From Pseudomonadota bacterium (GTDB lineage: Bacteria > Pseudomonadota > Gammaproteobacteria > Steroidobacterales > Steroidobacteraceae), in the NCBI GenBank assembly GCA_025355105.1, contig JANYAE010000129.1, positions 1 to 40,579 of the forward strand: 40,579 nt of DNA, in the 5' to 3' direction. The notes under the pieces are model-generated. The model had not been told where the DNA came from, searched no databases, and was given only the letters and a program-made list of their open reading frames with translations. Shown here in pieces: positions 33,910 to 40,579 of this stretch (position 1 is the stretch's first letter; each line of letters starts with the position of its first letter). Position numbers and translations under genes: made by a program.

Positions 33910-34370
33910 TGCGGCAGCGGGGTCGAAGGCGCAATGCCTGTTCGACGACAGCGCGCCACCGGATCCTGCGCGCGAATGGCAATCCGCGGTTCGCCGCCAA
34001 TGAATCTACTGACTGCATCGCCGCGCCCCGTATTGAGCGACAACCAATCGGAGCGCCGCAGAGCCCCGGCCGCATCGGATACGTTCCGCCGGGACAGGCG
34101 CACGAACGTCGCCCACGGCTCCGTCGCCTCCTGGGCGACGAAGAAGTCCCCGACCAGCTCCATCTCGCGCCGGCTGCACTCCGACGTTTGGGGTACCGAG
34201 AAGGTCAGCGCTTGGATGTAACCGCGCTCGGCGTCTTGCTCGGCAACGGTATCGAATCTGGGCGCAACGCCTTGCTCCCAAGTGACGGCCCCGGCGCCAT
34301 TGACCCAGAAGTGGGACTTGATGTGTCCGCTTCGCGGGTCCGCCGACGCGGCGATGTCAATCTGGGGCAT
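33870..34370 (-). CDS. Uncertain protein of 166 residues, no known family
   Basis: An open frame from ATG 34370 to 33870 whose composition is protein-like (SHFWVNGAGAVTWEQGVAPRFDTVAEQDAERGYIQALTFSVPQTSECSRREMELVGDFFVAQEATEPWATFVRL), unlike the Arg-rich frames on the other strand. The longer frame upstream to 34655 is of lower quality. There is no ribosome site before ATG 34370, and the 3' end overlaps the NMO gene by 40 nt in opposite direction. I do not recognise a family. It could be a real small gene or a decayed one; the last ~30 residues are weak. Confidence 0.4.
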   Translation of the reverse strand: MPQIDIAASADPRSGHIKSHFWVNGAGAVTWEQGVAPRFDTVAEQDAERGYIQALTFSVPQTSECSRREMELVGDFFVAQEATEPWATFVRLSRRNVSDAAGALRRSDWLSLNTGRGDAVSRFIGGEPRIAIRAQDPVARCRRTGIAPSTPLPHHTVAGVAPVRRY

Positions 34371-35480
34371 CGGCGCTGATGCGGGTAGCAGGTGAGGGTG
34401 GCAACGCGCCTGCGCCTGGAAATCCGCCTTGGCGCCCCGCTGGGACGATCGATGCACTGGTCTGGACACGACGATCGCACTTGCGGACGCGGCAGATGCT
34501 GGTTGCGGACAAGATTGCGGGCAGATCACGGCGGCGTGTCCCGTGCGCGAGTCCGATCTCGTCCTGCCGCGCCTTGACCGCCGATCGTCGGTGGACGAGG
34601 CAAAACGATCCGGTCGGCAGGCCGCGGAGCATGCGCATGCGTGACAGTTGCTCATCCGATTACTTGGCTGTGGCGTCGTTGCCGCCTGCCCAGCTGATGC
34701 CCAGACCGTCTGGCCGCCGGGCTCAGGTCATGACGCGCAGGTGCCAGAACCTGCCAGTCGTTTTGTAGCGGTGCTGCACCTCGTCGTAGCGGCTGCCTGA
34801 GCTATCGCCGTCGTCGCGACGGCCGTCGCAGCGTGTGCCGCCGAGAGCCGACCGTTGGCGACATGGATCACTCCGCTGACGGTCCCCGAAGGCGCGTCAG
34901 GTTAAGAGGCGCGCGACCAGACCGGGGTCATCGTCGGCGATCCCATCCGCTCGGTACAGTTGACGACTCAGGATCAACCGCCTGAGGGGCGCGAGTCTTC
35001 GACGGCAGCGGCAAGTTCGTGATTCGCGGGCTGTTAGACAGGCGCGTCGACGGCCACAACGACTCGTGGGACGCAGTCAGGTTTCCGCTGTAAATCGCGA
35101 ACGGTGGCACCGGTGTCCGCGAGATCTTCGGCCCGCCGGAGGGCGACGCGTTTCGCGCCCCGGCCAGTCAGGCGCGCAGCGAGCGTCGCGCGGCCTCGTG
35201 CTTCGCATGATATACAGTGACCAGGCGTCATCCTCTACTCCCGTCGACGATCGCGAACCTGGCGGCCTGTTGGCTGCGTGCCACGCGGCTAGCGCCGGAT
35301 TGGCAAGCGACAGCGCGTGTCGGCGCCGACGCTGCAGTGGGTCGGAGCTGATACACGGATCATTCGGTCATCGTCGTCTTCAGCAGAGGGCAACATGGCC
35401 GATTCCTGATATTCGAAGTCCAGCGTGCGCTGCGCAGCGGCTTCGAATCCGTTCGGCAGGCGGCGCGCAGCGAGGAGCCC
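34371..35480. other. Decayed region between NMO side and MttB-like gene
   Basis: Some 1.1 kb with no intact gene. The middle part (34894-35185) holds a damaged amidohydrolase reading, annotated separately. The flanks carry only short Arg/Pro-rich frames. I see no repeats or transposase traces that would explain the decay. Confidence 0.5.
34894..35185 (+). pseudogene. Amidohydrolase N-terminal remnant
   Basis: Reading the plus strand in pieces gives consecutive amidohydrolase N-terminal sequence. Frame one from 34894 gives ASG, a TAA stop at 34903-34905, then EARDQTGVIVGDPIRSVQ. A shift near 34986 moves to GARVFDGSGKFVIRGLLD and RRVDGHNDSWDAVRFPL, then TAA at 35091-35093, then IANGGTGVREIFGPPEGDAFR. 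Living relatives read GARVFDGSGKFVIPGLLDMHVHG...FPLYIANGVTGVREIFG here, so the metal-binding MHVH is changed to RRVDG and two stops and one frameshift are seen. The order of matches across frames is hard to get by chance. The catalytic rest of the gene is not found downstream, so it is an old deletion remnant. Family identity is from memory of conserved blocks. Confidence 0.65.
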
Positions 35481-37001
35481 GTGACACGACCGGAATCGAA
35501 GGGCCGCCGAACGCGCGAGCCGCGGCCCGCGGCATCTGCTGCACCTGCCTACGTGACTCGGGCCATTCCGTACTACTCGATGCTCGACGAGGAGGCGCTC
35601 GCCCGCATCGAGTCCCAGGCTTTTCGACTGCTCGAGCAGGTCGGCGTCGAATTTCGAGATGATCCCGACTCGCTGCGGCGCTGGCGGCAGGCCGGGGCCG
35701 AAGTGGAGGGCACCCGTGTCCGAGTTGCCCCGGAACTCGTTCGCGCGCTGCTCGCTACCGCGCCGGCGGAGTTTCTGCAGGTGGCGCGAAACCCGGCGCG
35801 ATCGGTCCTGATCGGCGGGAGGCACCAGGTGTTTGCCCCGGTATACGGCCCGCCCTTCGTGCGCGATCTGGAACGCGGGCGCCGCTACGGCTCGCTCGAG
35901 GACTTCCACCGGCTGGTCAAGCTCACGCACCAGCTCGCGCCGCTGCACCATTCCGGTTTCGTCACTTGCGAGCCTTGCGACGTGCCGGTGTCAAAGCGGC
36001 ACCTCGACATGTTGCTCGCGCACATGACGCTGACGGATAAGCCGCATCTGGGTGCCATCACCGAGAAGAGCCGGGCCGAGGATAGTATCGCCATGGCGCG
36101 GCTGCTGCACGGCGACGACGTGCTCGATCGGCATTGCGTCATCATGGGCAACGTCAACACGAACTCACCTCTGCTCGTCGACAAGGTGGTGACAGAAGCA
36201 GCCGCCGTCTATTGTGGCGCGGGCCAGGGGATCATCGCGGTGCCCTTCATCCTCTCGGGCGCAATGGGTCCGGTGACCACGGCGGCCGCGATCGCCCAGG
36301 CGCTCGCCGAGGCCATGATCGTCGGTGCCTACACCCAGCTGGTGCGCGCCGGCGCGCCGTTTATCCTCGGCAACTTCCTGTCATCGATGAACCTGCGCTC
36401 AGGCGCGCCGACCTTCGGGATGCCGGAACCCCTGATGTCGAATCTGGTCATCGGACAGCTGGCGCGCCGCCTCAATCTGCCGCTGCGCTGCGGCGGCGCG
36501 CTGACTGCGTCCAAGGTGGCGGATTTCCAGGCCGCCGCGGAGAGCGCCGATTCCATGTTGTCTACGATCCTGGGTGGCGCGAACTTCGTGCTGCACGCCG
36601 CGGGATGGCTCGAGGGCGGTTTGGCCACCGGCTACGAGAAGCTGGTGCTGGACGCGGACCGGCTCGGCGCCTACGAAGTGGTGCTGCGCGGATTCGGTAC
36701 CGACGATGCCGCGCTCGGCACCGACGCCTACCGCGACGTCGAGCCTGGCGGGCACTTTCTCGGATCTGCGCACACGCTCGCGCACTACACGACCGCCTTT
36801 TACGAGGCGAAGCTGTCCGACTCCAACAGCGTCGAGCAGTGGGAGGAGCAGGGCTCGAAGGACGCGGCGCGAAGAGCCTACGAGCGGTGGAACCAGCTGC
36901 TTGCGGACTACGAGCCGCCGGCGCTCGATCCGGCGCGGCGCGAAGCACTCGAAGACTACGTCGCCCGGCGAAAGGCGGCGCTGCCGGACGCGTGGTGCTG
37001 A
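35481..37001 (+). CDS. MttB-family methyltransferase without pyrrolysine
   Basis: A 506-residue protein of the trimethylamine methyltransferase (MttB) TIM-barrel family. Recognisable parts are IPYYSMLDEEALARIESQAFRLLEQVGVEFRDDPDSLRRWRQAGAEV near the N-terminus, QVFAPVYGPPFVRDLERGRRYGSLEDFHRLVKLTHQL and GNVNTNSPLLVDKVVTEAAAVYCGAGQGIIAVPFILSGAMGPVT, and late LRCGGALTASKVADFQAAAESADSML. The frame has no internal TAG, so it is a non-pyrrolysine homologue; such proteins use other quaternary amines such as glycine betaine, proline betaine or carnitine with a corrinoid protein. GTG 35481 has GAGGAG 4 nt upstream. No corrinoid or MtbA-like partner is encoded in the window, so its partner must lie elsewhere or it acts differently. 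Confidence 0.88.
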   Translation: MTRPESKGRRTREPRPAASAAPAYVTRAIPYYSMLDEEALARIESQAFRLLEQVGVEFRDDPDSLRRWRQAGAEVEGTRVRVAPELVRALLATAPAEFLQVARNPARSVLIGGRHQVFAPVYGPPFVRDLERGRRYGSLEDFHRLVKLTHQLAPLHHSGFVTCEPCDVPVSKRHLDMLLAHMTLTDKPHLGAITEKSRAEDSIAMARLLHGDDVLDRHCVIMGNVNTNSPLLVDKVVTEAAAVYCGAGQGIIAVPFILSGAMGPVTTAAAIAQALAEAMIVGAYTQLVRAGAPFILGNFLSSMNLRSGAPTFGMPEPLMSNLVIGQLARRLNLPLRCGGALTASKVADFQAAAESADSMLSTILGGANFVLHAAGWLEGGLATGYEKLVLDADRLGAYEVVLRGFGTDDAALGTDAYRDVEPGGHFLGSAHTLAHYTTAFYEAKLSDSNSVEQWEEQGSKDAARRAYERWNQLLADYEPPALDPARREALEDYVARRKAALPDAWC

Positions 37002-37258
37002 ACGGACCGAACGCCTGTCGCCTTCCGCCAGCGGTGGCACCAGTCGGCCGGCGCCAGCACGACGGGCTGAGCAACCTGAGGTCCGTCGATCCACCCTCGT
37101 GCGATTCGTCGTAGCCGAAGCTGAGGTGACGCCGCTTGATCATCCGGCTCCCGGCTCTCGGATGCCGGTGGCCGCGAGAGGGGTTGCCCGGCCGTGCGCC
37201 GTCGTCTTGGCAGTGACGAAGTGACCATCGCCCCACGTCCTCCGAAGGAGAATCGATC

Positions 37259-37705
37259 GTGCCTACAGGAAGCATCCAACTTCACCGCGTGCTCCGCGCG
37301 AAACCGGAGCGAATCTATCGGGCGTTCCTCGAGCCTGAAGCGATTGCGCGATGGCTGCCACCCTACGGATTCACGTGCAAGGTGCACCATTTGGACGCCA
37401 GAGTCGGCGGCAGCCACAGGATGACGTTCAGCAACTTCGGTGCAGGTGGCGGCCACTCCTTCGGCGGCGAATACCAGGAGCTGAAGCCGTGGGAGCTGAT
37501 CCGATATTCGGACCGGTTCGAGGATCCGAACCTGTCGGGCGAAATGCAGACCACCGTGAGGCTTCGGCCGGTGTTGTGCGGCGCGGAGGTCAGTATCGTG
37601 CAGGAGGGCCTGCCTCACGCCATTCCGGTCGAGATGTGTTACCTCGGCTGGCAGGAATCGCTCGAGCAGCTGGCGCGCCTCGTCCAACCGGAGATTCCGG
37701 GGTAG
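37259..37705 (+). CDS. SRPBCC/AHSA1-domain protein
   Basis: A 148-residue protein of the START/Bet v1-like fold, AHSA1 (activator of Hsp90 ATPase-like) group: IQLHRVLRAKPERIYRAFLEPEAIARWLPPYGFTCKVHHLDARVGGSHRMTF at the start and EYQELKPWELIRYSDRFEDPNLSGEMQTTVRL in the middle. GTG 37259 has AAGGAG 8 nt upstream. Single domain, no signal peptide, so cytoplasmic. Such proteins bind hydrophobic ligands and many act in polyketide or stress contexts; the specific role is unknown. It follows the MttB-like gene by 257 nt on the same strand but no coupling is seen. Confidence 0.88.
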   Translation: MPTGSIQLHRVLRAKPERIYRAFLEPEAIARWLPPYGFTCKVHHLDARVGGSHRMTFSNFGAGGGHSFGGEYQELKPWELIRYSDRFEDPNLSGEMQTTVRLRPVLCGAEVSIVQEGLPHAIPVEMCYLGWQESLEQLARLVQPEIPG

Positions 37706-37865
37706 CGGCGCGCCGGCCGCGCGTCACCTGCACCTCAGCGGCGACGCGCCCGTCCTCGCGCCTGCACCGGTGCCAAGAGCCTGTCGAATGACGCCTGACC
37801 CCGAGTGCAGCGCTCAGAGGCTGGACGACGACCAGAGTGGCGGTGTTGGCAGGACGGTCGCCGAT

Positions 37866-37885
37866 CGCACCGAGCGCTCGGTGCG
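37866..37885. repeat. 20-bp perfect palindrome
   Basis: CGCACCGAGC followed by GCTCGGTGCG is a gapless perfect palindrome located 160 nt after the SRPBCC gene and 820 nt before glnK. It may be a regulator site or a cruciform-prone sequence; no neighbouring regulator gene points to a use. Confidence 0.45.
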
Positions 37886-38599
37886 CCCGTACTTCATTCG
37901 CGGCGCGAAAGAAGGAAGAACTGCGTTCATATCGCACAAGGCGCTCGCCGATGGCGGCGACCGCCTGAGCAAACGCCTGAGTCCTTGCCGCCCCGAGGAC
38001 GGCAATCCTGACCCGTCCGCCGTCGGCCACGCGCAACTTCGCCGCATGAAGCTCCGTGCGATGCACTTCCAGGCGAGATGTCCGCGGATCGCTTCGGGCC
38101 GCCTCGGTGGCAACAGCGACCTTCCGGTCGGATGGCCTTGGTGCGCGAAGATCGCGCGTATGCGCTGCGATCGAGCAGGCCGGATTCGGTTTGGCAGCGT
38201 AAATCTCGATCGATCACGGGCGTCGTGGTGCGCCCGGCACCGGATCTGAGGTTCCGGATTGGTCGAACGCAGCGATCCCTGGATTCGTAGCAGTCACGCG
38301 ACCTGGCACCGGGGTGCCGGCGGCCATGACCGAGTGGTGCGCACCGCACGACAAGAGGGCAGGGAGCCGCCCGGACGCACCAACTTATCGGCGTCGTCGT
38401 GCTGACGGCACGCGGCAGTTCGGGCGTGCCCTGAACTGGTGCGGCCGGGGTCGCGCGATTCGCGGACCGCCTCGACACCAGATTCCCGAATGAATCAGCG
38501 GGACTGCGAGCTCGCCGTCACTCGCGGCGCCGCAGTGCCTCCATCACCTTTCCTAGCAGGCGCCCCAATAGCGTGCGCGGTTCTGCGCGCCGATCACGG

Positions 38600-38615
38600 T
38601 GGCACGCATTGTGCA
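38600..38615 (+). promoter_or_regulatory. Sigma-54 promoter of glnK-amtB
   Basis: TGGCACG-CATT-GTGCA matches the -24/-12 consensus: GG at 38601-38602 and GC at 38613-38614 with exactly 10 nt between. The start point would be about 38626, 80 nt before glnK. This fits NtrC-type activation under nitrogen limitation; a clear NtrC palindrome was not found, only half-sites near 38378 and 38435. Confidence 0.65.
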
Positions 38616-38704
38616 CTGCAGGATTGTGCGGCGCGTTCGACGGGAGTGGCGCCGCCGCTGGGCAGTCTCCCGGCCGACTTGTCGACTACAACCATGGGGG
38701 AGCG

Positions 38705-39043
38705 ATGAAGTACGTCACCGCCTTTATTAAGCCGCACAAGCTCGACGAAGTCAGAGAGGCCCTGCACGAAGCGGGCGTTCAGGGGATCTCCGTGACAGAG
38801 ATTCGTGGCTTCGGGCGACAAAAGGGACACACCGAGATCTATCGCGGCGCGGAGTACAAGGTCGAGTTCGTGGCGAAGATCAAAGTCGAGACCGCGGTCA
38901 AGGCCGAGCTCGTCGAGCAGGTCGTCGAGGCGATCGAGAAGGCGGCCCGCACCGGCAGCATCGGTGACGGCAAGGTATTCGTATGGGACCTCGAGCAGGC
39001 CTTGCGAATCCGTACCGGCGAAAAAGACGCGAACGCGCTGTAA
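38705..39043 (+). CDS. glnK: PII signal protein GlnK
   Basis: A 112-residue PII nitrogen-signal protein. It starts MKYVTAFIKPHKLDEVREAL, carries the uridylylation residue Tyr51 in the T-loop (RGAEYKVEF) and the later signature TGSIGDGKVFVWDLEQALRIRTGE, the ATP/2-oxoglutarate site. GGGGGAG lies 2-3 nt before ATG 38705. It is expected to block AmtB when nitrogen is plentiful and release it when uridylylated. It is followed by amtB after 11 nt and preceded by a sigma-54 promoter, the classic glnK-amtB operon. Confidence 0.95.
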   Translation: MKYVTAFIKPHKLDEVREALHEAGVQGISVTEIRGFGRQKGHTEIYRGAEYKVEFVAKIKVETAVKAELVEQVVEAIEKAARTGSIGDGKVFVWDLEQALRIRTGEKDANAL

Positions 39044-39054
39044 GGGGAGCACAC

Positions 39055-40470
39055 ATGAATCGACTCGCGAGATCATTGATCCTTGCCTTGGCCCTCACCG
39101 TTTCTGCCGCAGCCGGATCCGGCGCCGTCTTGGCGGCAGAGGCGCCTGCTACTACCGATACGGCACCGGCTGCCACGCCCGCGGCGACCGCGCCAGATGC
39201 CGCGGCTGCGCCGGCCGCAGCGCCAGCGCCGACCGAGCCGCAGCTGGTCACCTTCGACAAAGTGTCAGCAGGCGATACGGCCTGGATGCTGACCTCGACT
39301 GCGCTGGTGCTGCTGATGACGATTCCAGGTCTCGCCCTCTTCTATGGCGGCATGGTCCGCAAGAAGAACGTGCTCGCGACGCTGATGCAGAGCTTCGCGA
39401 TCACCTGCCTCGTCACCATCCTGTGGTGGCTGATCGGCTATTCCTGGGCTTTCACTCCTGGGTCACCATGGCTCGGGGGCAACAGCCGGCTGTTCATGAA
39501 CGGCATGGTCTACATGAAGGACGCAGGCAAGGTGATGGTGTCGCACCTCGCGCTCACGATCCCCGAGTCCGTGTACGCGATGTTTCAGCTCACCTTCGCG
39601 ATCATCACGCCGGCGCTCATTTGTGGCGCCTTCGCCGAGCGCATGAAGTTCTCCGCCATGCTGATATTCATGGGTGTGTGGTCGCTAGTCGTCTACGCGC
39701 CGATCGCCCACTGGGTCTGGGAGGCCGGCGGCTGGCTGAACGCGAAGGGCGTCCTGGATTTCGCGGGTGGCACCGTCGTGCACATCAACGCGGGCATTGC
39801 GGCACTCGCTGCGGTGATCGTGATGGGTAAGCGGGTCGGCTACGGCAAGGAGCCGATGGCGCCGCACAACCTGACGCTGACCGTGATCGGCGCTGCGCTC
39901 CTGTGGGTGGGCTGGTTCGGCTTTAACGCGGGCTCGGCAACGGCGGCTGATGGCCGCGCCGGCATGGCGATGGCGGTGACCCAGATCGCGACCGCCGCCG
40001 CGGCGCTCGCTTGGATGTTCACCGAGTGGCTGTTGAAGAAGAAGCCGTCGGTGCTCGGCCTCGCCTCGGGCGCGGTGGCCGGTCTCGTCGCGATCACGCC
40101 GGCCTCGGGCTTCGTCGGCCCGAACGCGTCGGTCGTCATTGGCGTCGCGGCCGGTGTGATCTGCTACCTGGCGGCGACGTCGCTCAAGCATGCGTTCGGC
40201 TATGACGACTCGCTGGATGCATTTGGCGTCCACTGCGTCGGCGGCATCGTCGGCGCCCTGTTGACCGGCGTGTTCGCCAGCAAGGACATCGGTGGCGCCG
40301 ATGGCTCGGTCGTGACTCAGCTGTGGGGCGTCGGCACGACGCTGATCTATGGCTTCGTGATGAGCTACGCGATCCTGAAGCTCATCGACCTCACGATCGG
40401 CTTGCGCGTCCCCGAGGAAGAGGAGCGCATCGGCCTTGACCTCGCGCTGCACGGGGAGCGCGTCGAATGA
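39055..40470 (+). CDS. amtB: Ammonium transporter AmtB
   Basis: A 471-residue ammonium channel. A signal peptide (LARSLILALALTVSAAAGSGAVLA) is followed by a ~35-residue Ala/Pro/Thr-rich linker and 11 membrane helices. Conserved stretches are PGLALFYGGMVRKKNVLATLMQSFA, PIAHWVWEAGGWL, DFAGGTVVHINAGIAAL with the first pore His, and DAFGVHCVGGIVGALLTG with the second. Both pore histidines and AFAERMKFSA are present, so transport should be intact. AGGGGAG lies before the ATG. The cytoplasmic tail (LRVPEEEERIGLDLALHGERVE) matches the usual AmtB end. Confidence 0.96.
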   Translation: MNRLARSLILALALTVSAAAGSGAVLAAEAPATTDTAPAATPAATAPDAAAAPAAAPAPTEPQLVTFDKVSAGDTAWMLTSTALVLLMTIPGLALFYGGMVRKKNVLATLMQSFAITCLVTILWWLIGYSWAFTPGSPWLGGNSRLFMNGMVYMKDAGKVMVSHLALTIPESVYAMFQLTFAIITPALICGAFAERMKFSAMLIFMGVWSLVVYAPIAHWVWEAGGWLNAKGVLDFAGGTVVHINAGIAALAAVIVMGKRVGYGKEPMAPHNLTLTVIGAALLWVGWFGFNAGSATAADGRAGMAMAVTQIATAAAALAWMFTEWLLKKKPSVLGLASGAVAGLVAITPASGFVGPNASVVIGVAAGVICYLAATSLKHAFGYDDSLDAFGVHCVGGIVGALLTGVFASKDIGGADGSVVTQLWGVGTTLIYGFVMSYAILKLIDLTIGLRVPEEEERIGLDLALHGERVE

Positions 40471-40579
40471 GCGCCTAGCGGCAAACTGTGGGGCCCCGGG
40501 CTAGAATCTGGTTCAATTGTATGTTCTTTTCGATTGTTGAAATAACCAATTGGCGCGACAGATGGCCACAATCCCTCAG
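40471..40579. other. AT-rich end of the window after amtB
   Basis: The last 109 nt contain no complete gene. From about 40505 the sequence is unusually A/T-rich for this genome, with CAATTG at both 40514-40519 and 40547-40552. It could be a promoter region for a gene beyond the window. Confidence 0.35.

Larger units (their letters stand above)
37706..38704. other. Long non-coding stretch before glnK
   Basis: About 1 kb without a convincing gene. Frames on both strands are Arg-rich and lack start signals. It contains a 20-bp palindrome (37866-37885) and the sigma-54 promoter (38600-38615). Confidence 0.45.

Noticed and set aside
37590..38066. 158-codon minus-strand frame downstream of the SRPBCC gene
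   Set aside because: Some stretches look protein-like (SSSFFRAANEVRAHRALGAI), but it overlaps the SRPBCC gene end, lacks a ribosome site and includes the palindrome; not supported.
1..40579. CRISPR array, tRNA, rRNA, insertion sequence or prophage
   Set aside because: No regularly spaced repeats, cloverleaf-like sequences, transposase or integrase motifs were noticed; a dedicated scan (tRNAscan-SE, CRISPR finder) was not possible here.

Overview
The window is a high-GC stretch of a bacterial chromosome with dense coding on both strands, strong Shine-Dalgarno sites, and frequent GTG starts and ATGA/TGATG overlaps. A tripartite RND pump, a MlaC-like periplasmic protein, glnK-amtB behind a sigma-54 promoter and NadB-type quinolinate synthesis all point to a Gram-negative proteobacterium, probably beta or gamma. 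I cannot name a genus. No rRNA, tRNA, CRISPR array, transposase or phage gene was seen.

Layout. Positions 1-3217 hold a GFA-domain protein, a MASE1-PAS histidine kinase (both minus strand) and a divergent MarR gene that carries a frameshift. Positions 3453-7105 hold a small membrane protein and a minus-strand set: outer-membrane porin-like protein, short phosphate-binding-protein-like periplasmic protein, and membrane diguanylate cyclase. This set looks like a sensory operon. Positions 7856-10907 hold a ChaA-type cation/proton antiporter, a TetR regulator and a divergent metallo-beta-lactamase-fold hydrolase sharing a 15-bp palindromic operator.

Positions 11021-20235 are an efflux island: TetR regulator, a 20-bp perfect palindrome placed inside the promoter spacer, then membrane fusion protein, RND pump and outer-membrane channel, translationally coupled to a MlaC-like protein, a small membrane protein and a secreted protein, followed by another exported protein. 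Positions 20903-27527 hold a lipoprotein, then a complete branched-chain-amino-acid-type ABC transporter (binding protein, two permeases, two ATPases) followed by a Cys-containing homologue of the selenoprotein B (GrdB/PrdB) family.

Positions 28037-33909 hold a GAF-PAS histidine kinase, nadA-nadB (minus strand, overlapping) and a nitronate monooxygenase-like flavoprotein. Positions 33870-37705 hold an uncertain minus-strand gene, a decayed amidohydrolase, a non-pyrrolysine MttB-family methyltransferase and an SRPBCC protein. After about 1 kb without a convincing gene, the window ends with a sigma-54 promoter, glnK and amtB.

The most unusual points are the Liv transporter joined to a GrdB-like protein in which Cys replaces Sec, together with a non-pyrrolysine MttB homologue 8 kb away (possible quaternary-amine or amino-acid-derivative metabolism); the RND operon extended with MlaC-like and other envelope genes; the porin/PBP/GGDEF operon; and two gene remnants (MarR, amidohydrolase).
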